From positions 1-64,000 of IMG/VR virus record IMGVR_UViG_3300042502_001732: DNA of 64,000 nucleotides; one strand, 5' to 3'. Under the pieces are notes generated by a model. The model was not told the origin of the DNA. It did not search any database and saw only the letters and a list, made by a program, of their open reading frames with translations. This document shows, piece by piece, positions 25,885 to 33,920 of the stretch. Each line of letters begins with the position of its first letter. Positions within the stretch are counted from its first letter, which is position 1. A program made the translations under genes and the position numbers. The DNA is from a virus.

Positions 25885-26316
25885 ATGTCAGAATGGATAA
25901 ATTTACCTGAAAATAAAAATAGTTTTCATGGATTTGTTTATATTATTAATAATAATCATCCAGATTCTAAAAAAAAGTATTATATTGGATGTAAAAAAAT
26001 ATTAAAAAGAATAAAAAGAAAACCATTAAAAGGTAAAAAGAGAAATAGAATAGACTATGTTGATAATAATGTAGATTCTTATTGGGGAAGTTCAGAAGAA
26101 TTGAAAAAAGATATAGAAATATATGGTTTGGAATATTTTGAAAGAAAAATTCTACACATGTGTGAAAATCAATGGGAAATGAAGTTTTTAGAAATGTACG
26201 AACAGATGAAATATAATGTTCTATTTGACAAAAGCTCATACAATGGCATAATAAATGTTAGAATTAACAGCGTTCCTAAATCTTTAGAGGAGAAATATAA
26301 AAATTTTAAATTTTAA
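25885..26316 (+). CDS. GIY-YIG endonuclease
   Basis: 143 residues. GFVYII (residues 16-21) and YYIGCKK (32-38) are the GIY and YIG motifs. The following YWGSSEELKKDIEIYGLEYF and NQWEMKFLEMYEQ segments, with a conserved Glu, match phage-type Seg-like endonucleases. Probably a mobile gene inserted beside uvsY. Its stop is followed directly by the next ATG. No DNA-binding repeat is seen, so it may be a minimal nuclease. Confidence 0.75.
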   Translation: MSEWINLPENKNSFHGFVYIINNNHPDSKKKYYIGCKKILKRIKRKPLKGKKRNRIDYVDNNVDSYWGSSEELKKDIEIYGLEYFERKILHMCENQWEMKFLEMYEQMKYNVLFDKSSYNGIINVRINSVPKSLEEKYKNFKF

Positions 26317-26859
26317 ATGACTTTTATTAAAAAAAATACAAATAATTTAACAGTTTCATTAATTTTTGAAAAAGAAAATAAAGAAATGGTGGATATTGAT
26401 TATATTTTTAAAAAAACCAATGATAATTTTTGTGTTTATTTAAATAATTTATCACTACCCATCAATTTTGATTTCAGAAATAGAGATAATAAAAAAATTT
26501 ACATGAATGAATTTATAAAAACGTTCACTCATTACGTAAAATTTAGGGAAAATAAAGAAAAGTTATATTTTTACAGCAATATCTTAACTAAAGATGATTT
26601 TAGAAATAAACTAGTTTTAAAATTAAAAACATTATTTGGAATTACTATTCTTGAGGACTACAAAAGTCTTGAAAATATATCAACATTGATGGAAATAGGC
26701 TGTTGTGATACTGTTACTAAAATTATAAATTTCTTGAATCAAGAAAGGAAAGTAAAATCATTCAAGCAAATTAAAAAATATTTAGAAAAAAATGGGTTTG
26801 TGTATTTGAATGATGTTTATTTCAATGATTTTTCTAATAAGCTGCGTTTATTTACATAA
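26317..26859 (+). CDS. Hypothetical protein following the GIY-YIG gene
   Basis: 180 residues, Lys/Asn/Phe-rich with alternating strands and helices and a C-terminal helix-turn-helix-like region (KSFKQIKKYLEKNGFVYL). It starts at the base after the endonuclease stop, suggesting co-transfer or coupling. Function unknown; a DNA-binding partner of the endonuclease is only a guess. Confidence 0.55.
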   Translation: MTFIKKNTNNLTVSLIFEKENKEMVDIDYIFKKTNDNFCVYLNNLSLPINFDFRNRDNKKIYMNEFIKTFTHYVKFRENKEKLYFYSNILTKDDFRNKLVLKLKTLFGITILEDYKSLENISTLMEIGCCDTVTKIINFLNQERKVKSFKQIKKYLEKNGFVYLNDVYFNDFSNKLRLFT

Positions 26860-26862
26860 ATA
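26856..26862 (+). promoter_or_regulatory. Late promoter element ATAAATA
   Basis: ATAAATA, 6 nt, ATG 26869. It overlaps the stop codon of the upstream gene. Confidence 0.6.
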
Positions 26863-26868
26863 TTATAT

Positions 26869-27255
26869 ATGAGTAAGTTTCTTCAATTAATTGAAGATTT
26901 TGATCCAACAAATGATCAAAATCTTGACGATGTTGCATATAATTTCGTTAATTTTTTAAAAAGTAATGACATAAAATATGGAAGAGTTAAATCAACTAAC
27001 ACTTTTTATGTTCATGATAAAGAAGATATGAATAAAGTCTTTGTTGTGGAAGTTAAAGATGTAGTCAATACAAAACCATCTGAGGAAGATGGAGAAGCTG
27101 AAACTGTTGTAGATTCTTTAGCTGACATAGACCCAAAAGCTAATAAAGCCAAACAGGCAAGAATGACTGTAGTTAAAGGATTGGCAAATAAAGTACTTCC
27201 TTCATATTTGAAGAAAACTGAACAATTAAAAAGTTTTAAAACTCCATCTTTATGA
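26869..27255 (+). CDS. Hypothetical late protein, possible internal head protein
   Basis: 128 residues. The N-terminus MSKFLQLIEDFD resembles short leader peptides of T4-like internal proteins. A strand-rich part (RVKSTNTFYVHDKEDMNKVF) is followed by an acidic linker and a basic helical end. First gene of a late cluster of five small genes; its end overlaps the next start by 4 bp. Function unknown. Confidence 0.6.
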   Translation: MSKFLQLIEDFDPTNDQNLDDVAYNFVNFLKSNDIKYGRVKSTNTFYVHDKEDMNKVFVVEVKDVVNTKPSEEDGEAETVVDSLADIDPKANKAKQARMTVVKGLANKVLPSYLKKTEQLKSFKTPSL

Positions 27256-27614
27256 AAAGTAAAACACTCCAACTCATAAATAAATATTCCCAAATTCTCA
27301 AAGAACAAGGAGAAATGGATGTTCAACCAACAGCCGATGCTGCTGTTGATGTTAATGATGTTACTCAAGAGCCAGTTGCTCAAGAATTACCATTCACAGC
27401 AGAGTCTGAAAATGATTATATCCTTCAAATGTTACATGCTGCAAAATTTGAACCCACTCCTGAACAAAATACAGAACTTGATAATCTTATTTACAAAATG
27501 AAAGATAAAGAGGTTAAAAATGCAAGAGCTGAAATATTACCAATTATACAAAAAATGATAAGTTCTCAAATTGATTCAAATCAAATTAGAGATCTTTCTG
27601 ATCAAGTAGATTAA
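27252..27614 (+). CDS. Hypothetical late protein, possible internal head protein
   Basis: 120 residues, acidic. The N-terminal amphipathic helix (KTLQLINKYSQILKEQGE) contains ILKE, an L-x-E-type prohead-protease site, and is followed by a Val/Ala/Asp-rich linker and a helical C-terminal half. Translationally coupled to the upstream gene. Function unknown. Confidence 0.6.
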   Translation: MKSKTLQLINKYSQILKEQGEMDVQPTADAAVDVNDVTQEPVAQELPFTAESENDYILQMLHAAKFEPTPEQNTELDNLIYKMKDKEVKNARAEILPIIQKMISSQIDSNQIRDLSDQVD

Positions 27615-27617
27615 ATA
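27611..27617 (+). promoter_or_regulatory. Late promoter element TTAAATA
   Basis: TTAAATA overlapping the stop codon of the upstream gene, 5 nt, ATG 27623. Confidence 0.5.
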
Positions 27618-27622
27618 ATACT

Positions 27623-28171
27623 ATGAATTTCAAATTAAAAGAAAATGGACTTATTTGGGAAAATTACGCTAACATCCCAAGTATTCAAAAACGTCAAAAC
27701 TATTCAGATGAATCTGAAGAAAAGGAAGACCATGGATTGGACGTTGAGAAGTCAGATCTTAATGATGACGGTGAGCTTTCTGAATATGAACAGGCGAGAG
27801 GATCTGCTGTAGCTAATGCTATGGGAGATGACTCGGAAGATGCAGAACATTTTCACGGTGATGAAGAATTAGATGATGTTAAAAATGTCGTAATGTCATT
27901 TGATACATCCGAACCAGTTAAACCAGAATACAAAGAAGAAGATCTTGATGAAGATGATCATGAAAGAAATGAAATGATCAAATCTGAAATTAAAAAACTC
28001 TGTGAATTTGCCAAACGATTAGAAAATATGGTATGTGATGCTAATTTTGAAGAATGGATGGCTGCTAAAATTACCAAAGCTGCTGATTACACTTCAGATG
28101 TATATTTTAGATTGAGCGCTAAAGCTGATTATGCTAATGGCTCACATGAACATTCAGAATATGAATATTAA
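27623..28171 (+). CDS. Late acidic protein with an EF-hand-type calcium loop
   Basis: 182 residues, strongly acidic. Residues 45-56 read DLNDDGELSEYE, a textbook EF-hand loop with D at 1, N at 3, D at 5, G at 6 and E at 12, followed by a helix (QARGSAVANAM). A second acidic linker (EEDLDEDDHE) leads to a C-terminal helical domain (WMAAKITKAADYTSDVYFRL). Calcium binding is predicted, not shown. Sits in the cluster of small putative head-internal proteins. Confidence 0.7.
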   Translation: MNFKLKENGLIWENYANIPSIQKRQNYSDESEEKEDHGLDVEKSDLNDDGELSEYEQARGSAVANAMGDDSEDAEHFHGDEELDDVKNVVMSFDTSEPVKPEYKEEDLDEDDHERNEMIKSEIKKLCEFAKRLENMVCDANFEEWMAAKITKAADYTSDVYFRLSAKADYANGSHEHSEYEY

Positions 28172-28173
28172 AA

Positions 28174-28620
28174 ATGGATAATTTCGAATCATTTTTTTAT
28201 GAGAAATATGTCATTGGATTAATAGAAGATATCCATATTGAGGATCTTGGGACAATTTCTTCAAAAATAGATAGCGGCAACGGTGCTTATAATGTTCTTC
28301 ATGGTAATGATATTGAAATAGATGAAAAGAATAAATTGGTTAGATTTACAACAGTGCATTCTATTTCTTTAGAAAAAGAACTGATAGATCAGATAACAAT
28401 AAATATAGGGGCTGGAAAAATGGAAAAGAGACCAGTTGTCAATTTCAATTTAAAAATGGGAGATCGAACATTCGAAAATATACCATTCAGCATAGGAAAT
28501 AGATCATCAAATACTCATAAAGTTTTAATAGGTAAATCCTTTATTGAAAATGAATTGGATGCTTTAATTGATGTGAGTATAAATAATATTGCAGATAAAA
28601 ATTTTGAAGTTGATTTATGA
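28174..28620 (+). CDS. Retropepsin-like aspartic protease fold protein
   Basis: 148 residues. ISSKIDSGNGAYNVLHG (residues 28-44) with D33-S34-G35 matches the flap-side active-site motif of the RimB/ATP-dependent zinc-protease family of single-domain aspartic proteases, and VLIGKSFIEN matches the conserved second motif. Such proteins would act as dimers. A late gene among head-internal candidates, overlapping the next by 4 bp; possible role in virion maturation is inference. Confidence 0.6.
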   Translation: MDNFESFFYEKYVIGLIEDIHIEDLGTISSKIDSGNGAYNVLHGNDIEIDEKNKLVRFTTVHSISLEKELIDQITINIGAGKMEKRPVVNFNLKMGDRTFENIPFSIGNRSSNTHKVLIGKSFIENELDALIDVSINNIADKNFEVDL

Positions 28621-29048
28621 AAAAATATTCACAGAAAGAACTATTAAATGAAGGATTCTGGAAAGGGATCGGTAAAGTAATTGGAGGAGTAGCTAGAGGG
28701 GTTGATTATACATTAGGTAAAGTTGCTCCCGAATTACAAAGCCTTTATAAAGACCCTTACAAAGCAGCTGTTGGTTTAGGCAGGGCTATCAAAGGATCAC
28801 CATCTGGGGAGGATAAACAAGGCTATACAACTAATAATACACCCCAAAAAACTAATTATGCAAGTCCTCAAGAGACTGCAAACATAAGACAAGGATTGTC
28901 AAGTAAAAATATAACTTTATTAAACAATCCAACTCTTAGTTATATTGATTCAAGAACAAGAATGAAATATTTCAATGTTGAAATTGAAAATCAAGGTAGA
29001 AAAATGAATATTATAGTGGATTCGAATGGTAATTATTCAAACCCCTGA
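28617..29048 (+). CDS. Hypothetical late protein with capsid-targeting-like N-terminus
   Basis: 143 residues. The start KKYSQKELLNEGFWKGIGK contains LLNE followed by a Gly-rich helix with a GxxxG pattern, a form often seen at the N-terminus of T4-like virion-internal proteins. Middle part is Thr/Asn/Gln-rich; the C-terminus is strand-rich. Coupled to the upstream protease-like gene. Function unknown. Confidence 0.6.
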   Translation: MKKYSQKELLNEGFWKGIGKVIGGVARGVDYTLGKVAPELQSLYKDPYKAAVGLGRAIKGSPSGEDKQGYTTNNTPQKTNYASPQETANIRQGLSSKNITLLNNPTLSYIDSRTRMKYFNVEIENQGRKMNIIVDSNGNYSNP

Positions 29049-29076
29049 TTGACATTTGGTTTATATTTATTAAAAT
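29049..29076 (+). promoter_or_regulatory. Early promoter
   Basis: TTGACA (29049-29054) directly after the upstream stop codon, 16 bp, TAAAAT (29071-29076), 6 nt, ATG 29083. One of the best matches to the class. Confidence 0.7.
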
Positions 29077-29082
29077 ATAATT

Positions 29083-29298
29083 ATGAAGATTGAAATTCAA
29101 GCAACAAATGATGAATCATTTTCTCTTGTAAATCCAGAACAAGAAGTTACAGAAACTACGAATGTAGAACCTGAAATCAGTATTACATCAGCAGAAACAG
29201 TAGAAGAAGTTACCAGTGTTGCTAATAAAGTACCAAGAGCAGCACCTATTGAAAATAACAAAGGTGCTGGTTGGTTTTCTGGTACAAGTTGGGGGTGA
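29083..29298 (+). CDS. Small acidic early protein
   Basis: 71 residues, rich in Glu, Thr and Val, probably disordered, ending in an aromatic/Gly tail (KGAGWFSGTSWG). A strong early promoter with leaderless geometry supports it as real. Its stop abuts the end of convergent phoH. A disordered body with a short aromatic tail would fit a host-protein-binding peptide, but that is speculation. Confidence 0.55.
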   Translation: MKIEIQATNDESFSLVNPEQEVTETTNVEPEISITSAETVEEVTSVANKVPRAAPIENNKGAGWFSGTSWG

Positions 29299-30042
29299 TT
29301 AAACCTTTAAAACTTGCGTAATATGTTTTAATATAGGACTTCTTACAACATCATCAGAATCAAATTTCATACAATGTATGTTATTTTTTCTTGAATGTTC
29401 AGTATTGAATAATTGATGGATTTTTTCAAATCCTGAATCTTTAATATCACATTGTTTAGCATCTCCACAAACGATATATTTGCTATTTCTGCCAAATCTG
29501 GTTAAAATAGTTGTTAATTCTCCTCTACTCATGTTTTGGGCTTCATCGACAATAACAAATGAATCATGGAATGTTAATCCTCTGACAAAATTTACAGGTA
29601 TTGCTCTTATATATTTTTGAGTTAATAACATATGAGATACTGTTGGATCAACAATTTCGTTCAATTTATCCATTAACGGCATGGTATAAGGGCTGAATTT
29701 TTCATCAAGTTCCCCAGGAAGAGCGCCCATGCTTCTAGATGAGCTTTCTACGACAGATCTAATATAAATTATTTGATCCACTTTAGATTCTTTTAGATGC
29801 TCTAAAGCCGCATATACAGACATATAAGTTTTATTTGTACCTGCGAGACCATCAATAAACATAATATTTGTATTAGGATCGTTTATTGTATAGTAACACT
29901 GGGTTTGATTTTCCGTAAATGGGAAGTGTTTTTTTAAATTAACTTTCTCGAAATCGAAATTTTTCTTATAAGATTCGATAAATTCTTTTTCAAGATCCAA
30001 CGAGGTTTCCTTACGCTTGCGCGTAGATTTTTTTGTGCTCAT
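29299..30042 (-). CDS. phoH: PhoH-like P-loop ATPase
   Basis: 247 residues. Walker A GLAGTNKT at 65-72, the RSVVESSSRSMGALPGELDE segment typical of PhoH, Walker B SFVIVDEAQN (D167, E168) and the sensor region IVCGDAKQCD. PhoH family proteins are common in T4-like phages of aquatic hosts; the role is debated, with RNA- or phosphate-stress-linked ATPase or helicase activity proposed. Preceded by TTAAATA at late-promoter distance. Confidence 0.9.
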   Translation of the reverse strand: MSTKKSTRKRKETSLDLEKEFIESYKKNFDFEKVNLKKHFPFTENQTQCYYTINDPNTNIMFIDGLAGTNKTYMSVYAALEHLKESKVDQIIYIRSVVESSSRSMGALPGELDEKFSPYTMPLMDKLNEIVDPTVSHMLLTQKYIRAIPVNFVRGLTFHDSFVIVDEAQNMSRGELTTILTRFGRNSKYIVCGDAKQCDIKDSGFEKIHQLFNTEHSRKNNIHCMKFDSDDVVRSPILKHITQVLKV

Positions 30043-30049
30043 GTATTAA

Positions 30050-30056
30050 TATTTAA
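30050..30056 (-). promoter_or_regulatory. Late-type element before phoH
   Basis: TTAAATA on the minus strand, 7 nt, ATG 30042. Confidence 0.45.
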
Positions 30057-30125
30057 TTGATAATTGAAGGCCCGTATTGCATTTTTGATAGTGATCTAAA
30101 TGACTAAATAATATAACCTATTGGC

Positions 30126-30152
30126 TTGACTTTTATTAAAAATATGTAAAAT
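30126..30152 (+). promoter_or_regulatory. Early promoter of the kinase/glycosylation island
   Basis: TTGACT (30126-30131), 15 bp, TAAAAT (30147-30152), 6 nt, ATG 30159. Spacer is one shorter than in the others. It could drive the tightly packed genes that follow. Confidence 0.55.
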
Positions 30153-30158
30153 ATTTGA

Positions 30159-30893
30159 ATGAGAATAGCAATAAGCGGTGCTTCAAATTCTGGCAAATCA
30201 ACATTAATAAATTCATTTCTTCGAAGATGGCCAATGTATTCAACTCCGATGAAATCTTACAGAGATATTCTAAAAGAACATAATTTAGAGCATTCGACTA
30301 AAACAAATGAAGAGACTCAATTATTAATATTAGATTCTATGATGAAAGTCCAAGAAGGATTTAAATCTACAGATAATATAATTTTCGATAGATGCACGTG
30401 GGATAATCTAGCATATACATTAGTTGCTAATTCTTATGAACAAGTTTCCGATGAAGTCACAGCAGCTTCTATTTCTTTTGTAAAAGAAAGCATGAAAGAT
30501 ATAGATATCATATTTTGGTTAGAATATGATTCAGATATTAAAGTTTTAGATAATGGCACAAGAGATACTAATACTGATTATATCAAAGAAGTTGATGGTG
30601 TTTTTAAACAATTATATGAACATTATTCTAATGATTTAGAAACTGATATTTTCTATCCAAAAGAAGATTGCCCAGCTATTATTCCAGTAGAAGGAAAAAC
30701 CGTCGATGATAGAATTTTTTATATTTCTCAATTTATTGATGATACAGGTAGATTAATCGAGCCTGATAGTTCTTTGTTTAGTGAAGAAAATCTTCAAATA
30801 TTAGAACAAATGCTTACTGATCAAACTAAAGCAAAAAATGATGATGCTGAAGTTATAAATTTAATGAAAGAAATTAGCAAATTTAAAAAATAA
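30159..30893 (+). CDS. P-loop nucleotide/nucleoside kinase-like ATPase
   Basis: 244 residues. Walker A GASNSGKST at 7-15, then NIIFDRCTWDNLAYT in the lid/Walker-B place and DIDIIFWLEYD; resembles the AAA_28/deoxynucleoside-kinase-like family. The C-terminal 60 residues are acidic and helical. It may phosphorylate a nucleotide or nicotinamide riboside; the substrate cannot be read from the sequence. Its stop overlaps the next ATG (TAATG). Confidence 0.65.
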   Translation: MRIAISGASNSGKSTLINSFLRRWPMYSTPMKSYRDILKEHNLEHSTKTNEETQLLILDSMMKVQEGFKSTDNIIFDRCTWDNLAYTLVANSYEQVSDEVTAASISFVKESMKDIDIIFWLEYDSDIKVLDNGTRDTNTDYIKEVDGVFKQLYEHYSNDLETDIFYPKEDCPAIIPVEGKTVDDRIFYISQFIDDTGRLIEPDSSLFSEENLQILEQMLTDQTKAKNDDAEVINLMKEISKFKK

Positions 30894-31714
30894 TGTTAAA
30901 TGATAAGAAAATAGGGGTTGGTATTATCACTTACAATAGAATTGACAACCTTAGAAAATTACTTGATTCATTAAATCAATGCGAATCAATTATTGATGAA
31001 TTGATAGTTGTAAATGATGGAGAATCTATTAATGATTTTTCAAAATTTCAATTTCCTATTCTAAATAGCAACTGGGTTAATAACCCGCAAAATCTTGGGG
31101 TGGGTAAGTCTAAAAATATAGCTCTTAAACATTTACATGAATCTGGATGCGATCATCTATTTTTAATAGAGGATGATATTTTTATTAAAAATAAAAATGT
31201 ATTTGAAAGATATATAGAATCATCCAAGATATCAGGAATACAGCATTTTATGTATTCTCAACACGGCGTTATGAACAAATCATGGCATAGTGGAAATGCA
31301 AATCCTATAATGATAATTGATTATGGAACTTTGAAAATTCCATTATATCCAGCAGCCGTTGGTGCGTTTTCTTATTTTTCCAAACTTTGTATAGAAAAAG
31401 CAGGATATTTTGATGAAAGATATTATAATGCATGTGAACATGTAGATCATACATATGAAATTATTAAAAAAGGCATGCATCCTCCATTTTGGTATAATGC
31501 GGATATTGAAAATTCTTGGGAATATCTAGAAGACGAAGCTTGGAGTATGGAACAATCTACAATTTCATCTAAGCCTAATTTAAATCAAATCGTCTCTAAA
31601 TCTGATGAAATTTTCTTTTTGAAGCATGGAACTGTGCCAACAGCTGTTCCTTTTTCTAGAGAAGAAGAAGTAATACAATCTATTAAAAAAATTAAAAAAG
31701 AATATGGACAATAA
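30893..31714 (+). CDS. Family 2 glycosyltransferase
   Basis: 273 residues. GVGIITYNRIDNLRKLLDSL and IDELIVVNDGE are the donor-binding GT-A start; DHLFLIEDDIFI carries the acidic DxD-like site; later YNACEHVDHTYEIIKKGMHP is the acceptor-side motif. First of a run of sugar-transfer genes. Overlaps both neighbours by 1 and 11 bp, indicating one transcript. Confidence 0.8.
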   Translation: MLNDKKIGVGIITYNRIDNLRKLLDSLNQCESIIDELIVVNDGESINDFSKFQFPILNSNWVNNPQNLGVGKSKNIALKHLHESGCDHLFLIEDDIFIKNKNVFERYIESSKISGIQHFMYSQHGVMNKSWHSGNANPIMIIDYGTLKIPLYPAAVGAFSYFSKLCIEKAGYFDERYYNACEHVDHTYEIIKKGMHPPFWYNADIENSWEYLEDEAWSMEQSTISSKPNLNQIVSKSDEIFFLKHGTVPTAVPFSREEEVIQSIKKIKKEYGQ

Positions 31715-32267
31715 TATTTGGGAAATAGCTAAAAATAAATATAAAATTCAACAAATCCAAGAGGAATGGTTTTGGTTGATTGACACTGCAATTGTAACAC
31801 CATACAAAGATAAGAAAATCAACATTTTTGAAATCGGTTGTTATGATGGAGGATCGACTTATTATTTGAGTAATTTTGCAAAAAATATGATAACTGTGGA
31901 TAATAATAATCCATGCCGTTTCGATCCTTCAAGTATCCCAGCGAGTGAAAGTTATCAATATTTTGGTGGTGACAGTCACGATCCAAATATAATAAAAAAT
32001 GTAAGTAAATTTGATTGGGATTTTGTTTTTATTGATGGCGATCATTCATACGAAGGAGTCAAAGCTGACTTTTATAATGTTTTACCGTACCTTAAAAAAG
32101 GAACGCCTGTCGCATTTCACGACATTGCCATTTCACATTTTCATCATACACATGGATGCTATGTCGGTGAGTTTTGGAGAGATTTGAAAAATGAATACAA
32201 AGCAACTAAATTTGAAGAATACCAAACTGATAAAGAATGGGCTGGAATAGGTCTACTTTTCGTATGA
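31704..32267 (+). CDS. Class I SAM-dependent methyltransferase
   Basis: 187 residues. NIFEIGCYDGGSTYYL is the SAM-binding motif I, MITVDNN the acidic loop, and DFVFIDGDHSYEGVKADF matches the Methyltransf_24/cephalosporin-hydroxylase-like group. AFHDIAISH supplies further conserved residues. Embedded between glycosyltransferases, so a sugar O-methyltransferase is a reasonable guess. Confidence 0.75.
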   Translation: MDNNIWEIAKNKYKIQQIQEEWFWLIDTAIVTPYKDKKINIFEIGCYDGGSTYYLSNFAKNMITVDNNNPCRFDPSSIPASESYQYFGGDSHDPNIIKNVSKFDWDFVFIDGDHSYEGVKADFYNVLPYLKKGTPVAFHDIAISHFHHTHGCYVGEFWRDLKNEYKATKFEEYQTDKEWAGIGLLFV

Positions 32268-32272
32268 AAAGA

Positions 32273-32279
32273 CTAAATA
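32273..32279 (+). promoter_or_regulatory. Late-type element CTAAATA
   Basis: CTAAATA, 5 nt, ATG 32285. It gives the endonuclease its own late promoter inside the island. Confidence 0.5.
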
Positions 32280-32284
32280 TATGA

Positions 32285-33040
32285 ATGGGACAAGGAAGAT
32301 ACTCAAAATATCCAAACAAGGCGGGGATTTATAAATTCAAATGCATTATCAACGATAAGATTTACATAGGAAAATCTATAAACATTAGGGATAGGATAAA
32401 CAGTCATAGATATACACTATCAGAAACAAATAAAAGAAAAAAAGGATATTTTGAAAGTGCTATCAAAAAATATGGATGGGATTCTTTTGAATTTGAAATA
32501 TTAGAGATTGTGGAGGATTTTGATAAACATAAAGATAACGATGATCTCTTAAAGAGAGAAGCATATTACATAAAGTTATTTGATTCTACTGATCCAAATA
32601 AAGGGTATAATTTATGTAAGTATTCAAGTGATAGAACTGGGGTTCCGTGTTCGGAAGAATCTAAAGAAAAATTAAGACAGGCTAATTTGGGAAAGAAACA
32701 CTCAGAAGAAACCAAACTTAAAATGAAAGAAAGCTCTGCTAAATTAACTAAAGATAAACAAAAAAGACAATCTGGTAGACCTCTTCCAGAGGAAACCAAA
32801 AGAAAATTATCTAAAATTAATAAAGGAAAGACACCATCTAAAAATACTATAGATGCTATTAAAAATAGAGTTCGTAAAAGGTATAAAGTCCAAACTCCCA
32901 GCGGTGATTGTGTTGAAATTGTTAATATGGCTAAGTTTTGCAGAGATGAAAAATTAGGAAGGGATAGTATGGATAGGTTAGTTAGAGGGATTATAACTAA
33001 CTATATGGGGTGGACATTTATAGAAGCTGTGATAATATAG
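32285..33040 (+). CDS. GIY-YIG homing endonuclease with NUMOD3 motifs
   Basis: 251 residues. GIYKF (14-18), IYIGKS (26-31) and R35 form the nuclease domain. From about residue 118 there are NUMOD3-type repeats (SEESKEKLRQANLGKKHSEE, then PEETKRKLSKINKGKTPS), ending in a small helix-turn-helix module (MAKFCRDEKLGRDSMDRLV). This is the layout of I-TevI-like and Seg mobile endonucleases. It interrupts the glycosylation island and is followed by a homologous fragment. Confidence 0.88.
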   Translation: MGQGRYSKYPNKAGIYKFKCIINDKIYIGKSINIRDRINSHRYTLSETNKRKKGYFESAIKKYGWDSFEFEILEIVEDFDKHKDNDDLLKREAYYIKLFDSTDPNKGYNLCKYSSDRTGVPCSEESKEKLRQANLGKKHSEETKLKMKESSAKLTKDKQKRQSGRPLPEETKRKLSKINKGKTPSKNTIDAIKNRVRKRYKVQTPSGDCVEIVNMAKFCRDEKLGRDSMDRLVRGIITNYMGWTFIEAVII

Positions 33041-33057
33041 GAATTATTAAAGATCCG

Positions 33058-33141
33058 ATGTCAGAAAAACATAAAGAAAAAATTAAACAGTTAAATTTAA
33101 GAAAACCTAAATCTAGAAAAATTAAAAATGTAAAAATGTAG
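33058..33141 (+). pseudogene. Fragment of a homing endonuclease (NUMOD3 remnant)
   Basis: A 27-codon frame, MSEKHKEKIKQLNLRKPKS plus a basic tail, reads like a single NUMOD3 repeat of the gene just upstream. Reading back in frame gives GIIKDP before it. With no catalytic domain it is best seen as the eroded end of a second endonuclease copy. Confidence 0.5.
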
Positions 33142-33176
33142 AAATATTAGCAAATGAATAATATAAAAAATAAAGT

Positions 33177-33920
33177 ATGGACTTAACATTAATAACTTGC
33201 AATTATAATACGCCGATACAGATAGTAAGACTGTTGCAAAGCGTAAAAGAAACATCGTCACAGTTACCGAAGGTTATTGTGATGAATACATCAACAACCC
33301 AAGATTCTGATAAAATTTTATCAGATAATGATATACCTTATTATAATTTTAGAGGAGGATCGCATGGTGAATCTGTTAATTTAGCCTTTAAAAAAGTAAA
33401 AACTAAATATGTTCTATTGGTGGATTCTGATGTAATATTTTTAAAAGATTTTCTCCCAGCTTTTGAAAAATTCAAATCTTCAAATTTAACTCTTATGGGT
33501 AAAGTTGTCGGCAATGTCGCTGGTAAAAATCTGTATGAAAGAGTGGAACCTTGGTATTGTTTCATGAATTATGAAATTTTGAAAAATAAAAAAATTGAGT
33601 TTTTCGATAGAGAAAGAGTTAAGAAAAGCAAAGAGGACAATATAAAAGTATATGATATAGGTTCTACAATGTTTGAAGATGTTGAAAAATCTAATCTACT
33701 GATTGGAGATGTAGATTTAGAAAACAAATATTTTAAACATTACGGAGGAATGTCATGGCATTGTCAAAAATATAATTCTTCAGAAGATGATACTGATATT
33801 GATTTTGGTGGAACTCATCCACATGAAATTCTTTGGAATATTGGTCAACAAAGAAAAAATCAATACGATATCGAAACAGAATACTTAAAAGATATAGATA
33901 TTAAATCTTGTTTTAAATGA
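33177..33920 (+). CDS. GT-A glycosyltransferase-like protein
   Basis: 247 residues. LTLITCNYNTPIQIVRLLQS and KVIVMNTST form the donor-binding start, and KYVLLVDSDVIFLKDFL contains DSD as metal site. The C-terminal half has a HYGGMSWHCQKY segment. The endonuclease and its remnant occupy the space before it. Overlaps the next gene by 4 bp. Confidence 0.75.
   Translation: MDLTLITCNYNTPIQIVRLLQSVKETSSQLPKVIVMNTSTTQDSDKILSDNDIPYYNFRGGSHGESVNLAFKKVKTKYVLLVDSDVIFLKDFLPAFEKFKSSNLTLMGKVVGNVAGKNLYERVEPWYCFMNYEILKNKKIEFFDRERVKKSKEDNIKVYDIGSTMFEDVEKSNLLIGDVDLENKYFKHYGGMSWHCQKYNSSEDDTDIDFGGTHPHEILWNIGQQRKNQYDIETEYLKDIDIKSCFK

Noticed and set aside
30043-30158. Possible tRNA or small RNA in the phoH/kinase gap
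   Set aside because: No cloverleaf, T-loop sequence or stable hairpin could be found; only the two promoters are supported.
33041-33176. Promoter before the glycosyltransferase at 33177
   Set aside because: A/T-rich words resemble -10 elements, but there is no TTGACA or NTAAATA at the usual distance.
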